The notes beneath the pieces were generated by a model. That model ran no database searches and had not been told where the DNA came from. It was given only the letters and a program-made list of their open reading frames with translations. A DNA stretch of 64,000 nucleotides from Chytridium lagenaria (lineage: Eukaryota > Chytridiomycota > Chytridiomycetes > Chytridiales > Chytridiaceae), in the NCBI GenBank assembly GCA_025449115.1, contig JAHLKC010000148.1, positions 33,870 through 97,869 on the forward strand, in the 5' to 3' direction. This document shows, piece after piece, positions 56,017 through 64,000 of this stretch. How positions within the stretch are numbered: position 1 is the first letter of the stretch; the number at the start of each line of letters is the position of its first letter. The position numbers were made by a program, and so were the translations under genes.

Positions 56017-56542
56017 TGGGGTGTGAGGGGTGGGTGAATGGATTAATAGGTGAAGCGGGTGGATTGATGGCTTGGAGGATGGAATGATACGGTACATGAG
56101 CGTTGGCGATATCATCCTTGTGTGGGCAATCGAGTCTTTTTGTTCGATTACCTAGAAAGACGAATACGGATAAGCATGTTTGGAAGGACGAATCTGGAAC
56201 TTTTTAAAGCATGTCTTGATGCATGTTAATAGACATCACTCAAAACAAGTCTATCGATAAAGGTTTGAATGGCAACCTTCAGCAGTGTAATCTTCGGTGA
56301 TTCTTATTGTGTGTACTTTGTTGATGTTTCGTTATTAATTTGTGGGGTTCTCCGATGTTAGGTAAAGTAATACGTGGAGCACGTCAAGTAAGCAGTGTAT
56401 GTGCGTGTTTCTGGCCGTATTAAGCATCGCCGAGCGTGTCATCGCTGTGCATCCAATGTGACGTCGGCTATGACGTCGAAAGCTTGATTGTCTCACCAAC
56501 AATTAACGGGAAACTTGTTGGTTCCATCACCAACCGTCAGCA

Positions 56543-58562
56543 ATGAACATGCTGCCACCGAGACGCAAGATCCTGTTCGTGTGAGTCCATGATCCACTGT
56601 TCCTTCCACTGCTCCCAGACGCCATACAACATCCTGCTCAATAAAACACATCCATCATGCAGCTACATCCACGGCTTCCTAGGTTCCGACGAATCCTTTG
56701 AATCCTTCCCGGAACATCTCATGGAATGTCTTTCCCAACTCCACCACCTCCCCCGAGACTCCATGGAATCCATCGTCTTCCCCCGTTTCGACACAAAAGG
56801 GTCCAACCAACTCAAAGTCCGTCTTCTGGTGGACTGGCTTCTCCTCAACGCTACAACGGTTCGAGCAGAGAATGTGGTGCTGTTGGCGCATTCCATGGGC
56901 GGATTGTTGGCGTCCGATGCGTATCAGGTGTTGTATGGGGTTGGTGAGATGGGGAGGAATGCGAGGGCGAATGCGGAGGCGTTGAGGAGGGCGAGGGAGA
57001 AGGCGAGAGCGGAGAATGCTGTGTCGTCGTTGAGTTGGTTTTTGAAGGGGGTTAAGGCGTTTGGGAGTGGGGTTGGGAAGATTGGAGGGTCATTGAGAGG
57101 ATCTTTGACGTCGGTGAATACGTCTGTGGAGAAGTTGGAGAACAAGGATAAATCGGTTGAACCTTTGAATGAGAACATTGTACCCTCTGAAAAGAGTTCA
57201 GACACGACACCTGTCGAAAACGATAAGCCCACTGAAACCCCTGATTCTCCCACACCTGTCGAAGACGAAGCAGCTTTCAATCCTGACCTCGACATCACCG
57301 AGATCCGTTTCCTCATCAACATCCGCGGCATCATCACCTTTGACTCCCCCTTCTTTGGTCTCTCCTCCAACGTCATCACCTCAGCCGGGGCAGGCAAAGT
57401 CGTCAACGCCGTCACCACCGCCTCCGAATACGCCAAAGCCACCTTCACAGCTGTGATGTCATCTCAGGGATCTCCGGCGAGTCTCCTCAAGTTTTCGATG
57501 CCGCCTGTTAACGCTATTCCCGGGAACGCGGGGACGATGCCTGCGGGGTGGTCGTTTCCGGGAGGGTCGAAGGCGGCGGATGAGGCGACGGATAAATTGG
57601 AACGACCGGGTTGGATGAAGGTGGAGGGTGGACAGGCGGAGGCTGAGGTGGAACGTGTTTTCATTCATGTTCCTGGGAAAGGAGACGCTGCTGAAATCGG
57701 AGAAGGACCTGATACATTATCAACACCAGTGACTCAGAATACGGAGAAAGCATCGAACGTAGTTGCAGACAACAATGTCACCAAAACCACCACGTCACAA
57801 TGCGAGCTCTCTTCATCTGAACATATCCAACCACACAACCAAAGTCTCGTCCTCGTAAACCCCAATCCAACAAGTACAACCACCACCACTCCCACCACAC
57901 CTCAAAAACCCGAATGGTCATGGACTCAAATCGCACTCGCCAGCGCCGGTGCCGCAGCAGGTCTCTACGTTGCAGCAGGCGTCGTCCCCATCGCTGCACA
58001 AATCATCCCCACACGCGCCTTAATCCGAGGTGCCGCCACGCAATGGGCGTTACAGCAGGTTGAAGAGGTTCGAAGTCACGCTGAATTCTTGTATCCCCTC
58101 ATCAACACCACAAGTGAGATGCGGGCTAGAGTGAAAGCATTGTTGGAGGAGATGGAGATGGAGGGGAGGTTGTATTTTCATGGGTTTTATTTGGAGGTAA
58201 GTCATGCATCATGGTTTTTTTAATGACTATGACAGCTTCCTCCTTTTGGCGTTTCCTCAACTCCTCCGTCAACCTCTGAAAGCACCACTTCACCCCCACC
58301 TCCAACTCTCGATACTCTACCCGACGACCCCACTCAACTCCCTGACGCTCCGCTTCCACCTGCGTCTCGTAACTTTTGCGTTCTACCACCTGTTGAAGTG
58401 GAACACGTTTTTGAGACCACCAGCTCTCCGCTTGCAGACGAAATCGACGCTCACATGCATATGTTTAATGTGACGCTCAATCAAGAACATTATGTTCGGT
58501 TGGTGCTGAAAACGGCGGTGCAGATTTTGAATGTGATGGAGAAGAAGAGTGTCAAGTCGTGA
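56543..58562 (+). CDS. DUF676 lipase-like serine hydrolase
   Basis: Exons are 56543-56580, 56663-58196 and 58236-58562; the 39-nt second intron is very short. The spliced start MNMLPPRRKILFV leads into YIHGFLGSDESFESFP, the oxyanion-loop region of an alpha/beta hydrolase. LLAHSMGGLLASDAY carries the nucleophile elbow (G/A-H-S-M-G-G). A long insertion rich in Glu, Thr and Pro and a candidate membrane helix (IALASAGAAAGLYVAAGVV) follow. The C-terminus (EIDAHMHMF) holds a possible catalytic His. Fungal relatives are uncharacterised putative lipases. About 630 residues in all. The frame is clean. Confidence 0.87.
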
Positions 58563-58821
58563 ATGTAGCCTAATTCTTTCTATGTCATTCCACGTTTTGA
58601 ACAATACTATTTAATATATTGACGTTTAATGTATTCATGCAGTGAATAGTGAAAACTTACAGAAATACCCACTGACTCATACAACTGCCATTGCTGGCGG
58701 TTTCTTTTCAACATAACTATTAATGTATTTTAAAATCGTGAGGGACGACACCCCTCAAATTTATTTACAATCTTTCAAAGTATCATAATAATTAAAAAAA
58801 ACACCCCCCTCTCTTACTCAT

Positions 58822-59868
58822 CTATCTCTTCGCAAACTGCAACTTCAACGGATGTCCCTTTGCCACCAAAAACCCATCCAATCTTCCTTTCGCCTCCACC
58901 GCCTGTTCCACAGTCGTGTACTCGATAAACGCAATGTCCGACTTATTGGGCACGAGACGGACTTCCTTGAATCCTTGGTACTGCTTGAACAGAAGAGTTA
59001 ACATCTCGGGGGTGCCGGTGACGGCGGAGGGGAGATGGGTGGCGTAGAGAATGTTGTAGGGAGGGTTGGTGGTTTTTTCTGGGGGGTTGGAGGTGGGAGC
59101 GGCGGGCGCGGAGGTGTCTTCTTCTTCTTCGTCGTCGTCGTCCATTTCCATTTCTGGGTAGATGGGGTAGTGATATCGTAGTAGAGGTTCATATTAGTCA
59201 GAGATTAAAAAAGATGAGATATAACAAGAAAAACTGCGGAAGGACGAAGATAAGACCAAACAAACTCCAAAAAGTAAATTGATGTATAATGTGCAATACC
59301 TTCATCGTCACCTTCATCATCATTGCCATTCTCCTTATCCTCTGTCGCAGCCTTCTTTGCATCCCTCTCTCCCTCATCTCCCTCCTCCCTCCCCCTCTTC
59401 CCTTTCGCCATCTTCTGCGCCATCTTTGGTGGAATCATCCTTCCCTCCCTCAGCATCACCGCATTCGATGTACTCTTGCTATACGCCAATACCTAATTCA
59501 TCGTCAGCACCCATGTCCGCTTTCACAAAAATCAAAGTCTCTAACCAATGCTTTCCCAAAGAACGGGAATCCTTGAAGCGCTCTAAGCGCGGCAGTCGCT
59601 TCAGAAGTGTCTGAGAACACTACGAAAGCTTGGCCTCGCATCTTTGCTGTCTTTCTGGTCACAACATCTAGAATCTGACCATGCTGGGAGAAGAGGTGGT
59701 AGAGGGATCTCTTGATTTCTGGGTGTAAGACAGTTAAATGCATGACCCGCGATGTCAAAAATGTGCTCAAGACTTGAGTTCAAGACGCTTTAACTGACCA
59801 TGCTTTTTGAGTTTATCGTAGACGGACTTGACGAACAACGTCTGAGATGGGATGATGATGGCTGCCAT
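58822..59868 (-). CDS. U1A/U2B''-type spliceosomal protein (two RRMs)
   Basis: Four exons: 59799-59868, 59546-59719, 59300-59492, 58822-59153, with phases that fit throughout. RRM1 starts TLFVKSVYDKLKKHEIKRSL and has ILDVVTRKTAKMRGQAFVVF (RNP1) and ALRALQGFPFFGKAL. A charged linker (KMAKGKRGREEGDEGERD) follows. RRM2 has LPSAVTGTPEMLTLLF, FKEVRLVPNKSDIAFIEY and ends LKLQFAKR. This pattern is specific to the U1A/U2B''/SNF family, which binds U1 and U2 snRNA hairpins in the nucleus. Many non-vertebrates have one gene for both roles. All splice sites are GT-AG. Confidence 0.93.
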
Positions 59869-59918
59869 TAAGTAGAAAGAGGATTTTTCCGAAATTCGTC
59901 TATAGACAATCTGCAGAC
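59869..59918. promoter_or_regulatory. Shared 50-bp region between divergent genes
   Basis: The start codons of the U1A/U2B''-type gene (59868, minus) and the Nudix gene (59919, plus) are only 50 bp apart, so their promoters or 5' UTRs must overlap. No TATA box is apparent. Confidence 0.6.
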
Positions 59919-60596
59919 ATGGACGATACGGCAACAACACCAAAGGAAAACAACAACCCTCCTGATCTAAAGCATATGCTGGAAGAGAACGCAGGACTTT
60001 CCATCGTCAAGGACGACGCGATAGGCTACAAACGATATCTCCGGGTATGGCAACGCACCGTCCGATTTCCTAATCAAGACGTTGAATGGTTTGAACTTAC
60101 TACAAAAACGCCAATTCTCACTCTCTGTAAGGGATATCGTCGGCCACGATACCCCCAACCCAGCCTTCTGCGTCATCTTCCCTACTTTACCCGTACTCGC
60201 ACCACAACTCTCATCCTCGAATACATGCAAGGCATCAATGGCGTTCGCTACACTTTCCCTGCAGGAGGTTTTGACCCCCGAAAACACGCTACAAGAGAGG
60301 ACACAGCGCGAGATGAACTTTCTGAAGAAGCCCGGTTGAAGGGTGGGAAGCTTGTGTCGCTGTTACCAGAGGGGAGTGAAGGGATTATGGAGGTGAAGTG
60401 GTGTAGGAATAAGTTTTTACCGTTCGTGGTTGTAGATCCGGTGTTAGATGTGAATCCAAGGGAACGAGATGCAGAAGGTAGGAATACTGTTTTATCTAAT
60501 TTTCAATATAAAAAAAAGTTTGGAACAGAGATGATCACGATAGTGTCCGATGTAACTATAAAGGAACTCGAAGCCATCATGCTGAGAGGGAACTAG
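59919..60596 (+). CDS. Nudix hydrolase
   Basis: A single exon of 225 codons starting MDDTATTPKENNNPPDLKHM. The Nudix box is GGFDPRKHATREDTARDELS followed by EEARLKGG, fitting G-x5-E-x7-R-E-x2-E-E with Asp in place of the Glu after Arg and a shifted first Glu. The frame before it (GVRYTFPAGGF) is the usual strand and turn. Such enzymes cleave nucleoside diphosphate derivatives, and the substrate cannot be told. It resembles eukaryotic ADP-sugar diphosphatase-type Nudix proteins in size. Confidence 0.85.
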   Translation: MDDTATTPKENNNPPDLKHMLEENAGLSIVKDDAIGYKRYLRVWQRTVRFPNQDVEWFELTTKTPILTLCKGYRRPRYPQPSLLRHLPYFTRTRTTTLILEYMQGINGVRYTFPAGGFDPRKHATREDTARDELSEEARLKGGKLVSLLPEGSEGIMEVKWCRNKFLPFVVVDPVLDVNPRERDAEGRNTVLSNFQYKKKFGTEMITIVSDVTIKELEAIMLRGN

Positions 60597-60690
60597 CACT
60601 TCCTTCAGTACAGACAGCGTATATGGGAATCGCATGGTTAAAAGATCAGAATCTCCTTTAAAACTTGCTTTACTTAAAATAGAACAATAT

Positions 60691-61895
60691 CTAGAATTCA
60701 TCCAATTTGTTCAGCAAACGTCCCTCCATCCCTGCATTCACATCAAGTGAAATTCCCGTAATGTTTCCAGACATTTTCTCCGACGACAAAAACAGAATTG
60801 CTAATGATAGGGTTAACACGCGATTATGGAAAAAAGCAAACCATTGGCAATATCGACTGGCTCAGACACTTTTTTGAGAGGGGAACTTGCGAGGGCTTGA
60901 TAGAGAAGTGTTTTGTCCTGCATAGCGCGTTCGGCCATAGGAGTTCTAATCCAGCCTAGATGTATGTGAGAAGGTGTAATAAGGTCTGAACGTACCTGGC
61001 GAAACGGTGTTGACTCGGCCGCGTGGATGGATTTTCACAATCTCATTCTAACGAAACGATTAAAGCGTCGAAAGGCGAAAAGGATTGAAAAGAAAAGGAA
61101 AGAACGAAAGCGGGCACGGAAAAAAATTGAGACGAGAAGGCCACATGAACAACAGAGGTATAAAACAACGCCACCACGTAGTGACAGAGGTAGGAAAACC
61201 GAAGCCGCACCTTCAAACTTAAAGTAAGCCCATACATCATCGCAGACTTTGTACAGCTATAATCCGCATGCCAAGCTTCCCCAAACTTTCCTGCGCAACA
61301 TCAACTATAAATGGCATAAAACTACCATACCGGCCGTCGACCCAACCATAACGATCCCCACATTCTTCAACGCCTTCCCTCCTTTCACGGCTACTTCCAA
61401 CTGTTTCAAATATTCTCTACATACTTCATCAACGATGAAAGTGACCCCTGCGAATACCTGCAAAATAAAAACGTCCCATCGAGGTTCACCGAAATAGTGT
61501 TTTTCCAACGATCGAGTGACATATCTTTTACTCCTACATCCTCTGTTGGCCATATGCCATGACACACCACCAGCGTCGTGATCGGCCCAAACTTCTCCAC
61601 AGCGTCATTCACAAACTTTTCAACATCACTCTCAGACGTAACTGGAAAACTCTGTGAGCCGTCATCTTATGCAAAAGGAAAACCTGAAGCTCCGAAACTC
61701 GCACACTTGGCAGGAAACTCGCTTTCAAGTGTTTTCAAACTCCCTGAATTCGAATTGAATTGCAGCGATACAAGCGCTCCAGCTTCTAAGAACAATCGTG
61801 CGGTTGGATTCCAACACCTCCACTCGCACCAGTGATAGCGACATGAGCACCTTCAAGCCCAACATCCCTACAGAAATATTTTCTTGACAAGATGA
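60691..61895 (-). CDS. Short-chain dehydrogenase/reductase (SDR), multi-exon
   Basis: A classical SDR read on the minus strand. GAHVAITGASGGVG (cofactor glycine motif) is at about 61840. VTSESDVEKFVNDAVEKFGP follows a 42-nt intron, then LVVCHGIWPT, SVNLDGTFLF, VGIVMVGSTAG (catalytic Ser), HADYSCTKSAMMYG (Y-x3-K) and RGRVNTVSPGWIRTPMAERA. It ends EPVDIAN, then AILFLSSEKMSGNITGISLD, with the stop at 60691. Introns are about 40-150 nt. A one-base slip near 61803 separates GVGIQ from ARLFLEAGALVSLQ. The N-terminus before DVGLEGAHVA is uncertain (possible upstream exon to 62172). Probably a cytosolic NAD(P)-dependent oxidoreductase of unknown substrate. Confidence 0.83.
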
Positions 61896-62012
61896 GTGAC
61901 ATCCCTCGAGACCAGGTCGGGTTGTGGTGGCCGAAAGAGCAAAACGGGATGAAGGAATTATTTGAAGAAGAAAAGAAAATCGCTGAAGATGTGTGTTGGC
62001 TTTCATGTCCAT

Positions 62013-62573
62013 GTTCTATGTCTAAAGTTGGGGGTTTCATTAGGCAAGAAAGATACGGGAAGCGCCAGCCGCGACGTATATTGGAGCCAGAAAGATGCCA
62101 GTTGAGGCACAGGTAAATGCGATTGTTGATGAATATGTGCTGAATACGGGGACAATGAAAGGATTCGGGCATGTCGTCGCAAGAGCAGGAGGAGCAAGAG
62201 CTTACGGATTCGTCGGGAGAGGAGGATGGGAATCTCTAAGGATCTTGAGATCAGTCGGCTTCAACGCTGTCAGTCAATTTGGTGCAGCTACACCCAATTA
62301 TTCGTTTCCGCCGCGAAGATATGTTTGCTGTGTGTTGAGCAACTGTTGATACTTGAACCTGATGGATTTCATTGTTTGTATATAATATCATAGAGCCACA
62401 TTGACTTAAAAAATCGTTTTTTGCCTATACATTCTCCTTGAAGGACTTTTAAACAGTAAAAGAGTCCTTCTTAATATCCGTTGTAAACGGCTGGTATATT
62501 AAAGATTACAAAGTCTTCCTTTTTTCTCTTCACTATTCTTTTCAAACGAGCATTTTTTTAACTTCGGACTGAA
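62013..62573. other. Intergenic or SDR upstream region
   Basis: Open frames here (for example plus 62095-62349) show no family features. 62400-62540 contains T-rich DNA and a repeated word, aaggactttt/agagtccttctt, of no clear meaning. Confidence 0.4.
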
Positions 62574-64000
62574 TCAATCCACGTCCTGGTTGACCGCAAT
62601 TCTGTAGATACCATACACAGGTTTATGATCCGAAAAGTTCATCCCATGATGACTATCGTATGCCTCAACCTCCATTGCACCACACCGTAACGAAGGTACC
62701 GCGTCATGGCTGAGGTCGGACACTGATGAGAGTTTTACGAGTATACGGTCAGTCCATGACGGAATACGACTCTTTTGCTGGTATCATATCGACATGGATT
62801 GGAATGATCGGATGTGTCGAATTTGTAGGTAGGGGGGAAGCGGACTGGAGCTTCAGTGAATCCGATGAAAGCGTTGCCTTTTTTCATTTCGAGACGGAGC
62901 TGGTCGTTGCTTTGGAGAACCTGATGAGCGTTAGCAGCCATTTAGTTGTAAGGAGCCAACCTCGAATCTGTTTTGATCAATAAGTGCCTCTACTAATGGT
63001 CGTGTTCCGTTGATGCGGTAGTTAAGATCCCCAAACCAGAACACGCAGTCAGGAGGCATTGATACTTTATCTTCGCCAATACATACTCCGCGAGATTGTA
63101 GTTCGTCGATTATTTTTCGATAGTTTTTATTACGCCGTCTTACTCTGCCGTGGTGAGCTTTAATAAAATCTTTAATTTTATGTTCACGAACGATTTTACA
63201 CAACCTGCAAGATGTGAGTTGATGAATAGAAGCTTCATATCCTGCAATCGTAAGCCAATGACTACTGCGCCTTTATTCCCCATAATACGACCGATTCCTG
63301 TTGGGATTTTTACAGAAAAATACCTTCCAAATAAGTGTAAGTTCCCTTAAAAAAACAAGAAGGATTACACTCACCAGTGACTTTATGTCGTAACGACCTT
63401 TTTATAAACAACGCGAGATGCATTGCACCCATTCTCTTTGTTTTCAACAAAGAATATTGTCTCCCCAGCATCGACGTTAGCCGTAACCGCCACAGATACT
63501 CTGCAGAAAGGTTGATACGATCGAGTCTTCGACATTCTTGTGTTCCTATTGCAACAATGTGATATCCACCAGATGTAATTTCCTTTTCGGCTAATCCTGG
63601 GAAGGGACATACCCCACGACTCGGGATCTGTGTTGGATATTAGGAGTGATGGGTTTGTTCAAGGTAACCTTTCCGTTCATGTTCCATGTTCCAACATATA
63701 TTCTTAAAGACTTTGGTTTTTTTAACGAGTTCTTGGTCTAAGGGTTCTTTTGGATGTTCTTGTAATGCTATTTTAAGACATGAGAATTGAATGTAATAGA
63801 AAATACTTCAAGTATATCTTTGTGACTTACTGGGTATAAGGGAAGGTCGATTGCATTTTCCGCAAGTGTTGTAGCGGATTCTGGCGCACTTTCATCCTCA
63901 TAGAACCTAGTATCCTTTATTACTCCTTGAGCACTCGCCTTTAAGGAAAGAAGCATGTTGGTGAATGCTTTCCCACAGATGAAAACAAAGCACATTACAC
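62574..64000 (-). CDS. Inositol-polyphosphate 5-phosphatase (IPPc), 5' end outside window
   Basis: The catalytic domain of a type II 5-phosphatase, removing the 5-phosphate of inositol lipids or inositol phosphates. Landmarks on the minus strand: YVGTWNMNGK (about 63680), HIVAIGTQECRRL (catalytic Glu), MGAMHLALFIKRSL, LLFINSHLA, then after a 47-nt intron HHGRVRRRNKNYRKI, CVFWFGDLNYRING (Asp and Asn), FPPTYKFDTSD, DTSKR and NFSDHKPVYGIYRI (Asp-His), with the stop at 62574. The N-terminal part (63768-63995) is unrecognised and runs off the edge. A 7-T run at 63717-63723 puts the segment before GTWN out of frame by one base. Relatives act at membranes in phosphoinositide turnover. Confidence 0.88.

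Noticed and set aside
57459..57668. Minus-strand frames inside the DUF676 gene
   Set aside because: Antisense shadows of a well-supported three-exon gene.
61027..61227. Lys/Arg-rich plus-strand frame of 66 codons
   Set aside because: It is antisense to an SDR intron and adjoining exons whose splicing gives a consistent protein.

Overview
The window reads as nuclear DNA of a fungus, most likely an early-diverging (chytrid-like) lineage. The host genes have short GT-AG introns (roughly 40-150 nt) and clear eukaryotic families: a U1A/U2B''-type spliceosomal protein, mitochondrial bL35m, an inositol-polyphosphate 5-phosphatase, a DUF676 lipase, a DUF2045/KIAA0930 homologue, a Nudix hydrolase and an SDR. 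The transposon set (Ty3/gypsy, APE-type LINE, Crypton, Ngaro/PAT-type tyrosine-recombinase retroelement, Harbinger-type DNA transposons, Helitron-type helicase relic) also fits a fungus. The exact lineage is an inference.

Layout. 1-299: end of a gypsy LTR on the minus strand. 322-6027: a LINE (minus) inserted exactly at the 5' end of a tRNA-Phe gene. 6028-16850: a mirror-image block. Two nearly identical arms of about 2.7 kb (6028-8778 and 14126-16850, inverted) each carry six tRNA genes (Phe, Asn, Val, Ile, Lys, His) and a decayed Crypton. A Crypton with all catalytic motifs lies between them (10656-12095). 16851-17160: a 5'-truncated relative of the LINE, inserted at the same nucleotide of the mirrored tRNA-Phe. 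17182-23156: a Ty3/gypsy chromovirus-like element whose LTR starts 15 bp from the tRNA-Phe start. 23157-29756: transposon-rich, gene-poor DNA with a Pif1/Helitron-type helicase relic and a Harbinger transposase. 29757-44702: one host-like gene (DUF6729-type zinc domain plus 3'-5' exonuclease, minus strand) split by a 10 kb Ngaro-like retroelement (34078-44104), which itself carries a nested 3.9 kb TIR DNA transposon (40178-44054). 45875-52556: two tandem genes for secreted VanY-type (M15) carboxypeptidase-like proteins, one with about 20 copies of a 90-bp repeat. 53525-64000: ordinary host genes.

Two themes stand out. First, the tRNA-Phe gene is an insertion hotspot: a gypsy LTR and a LINE lie at matching positions in both arms. 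The two LINE copies are far more diverged than the arms that hold them, so site preference is likelier than shared descent. Second, single-base differences in homopolymers break conserved host genes (bL35m, 5-phosphatase, the split gene) and the left-arm tRNAs. I read many of these as assembly errors rather than decay, so pseudogene calls here need care.
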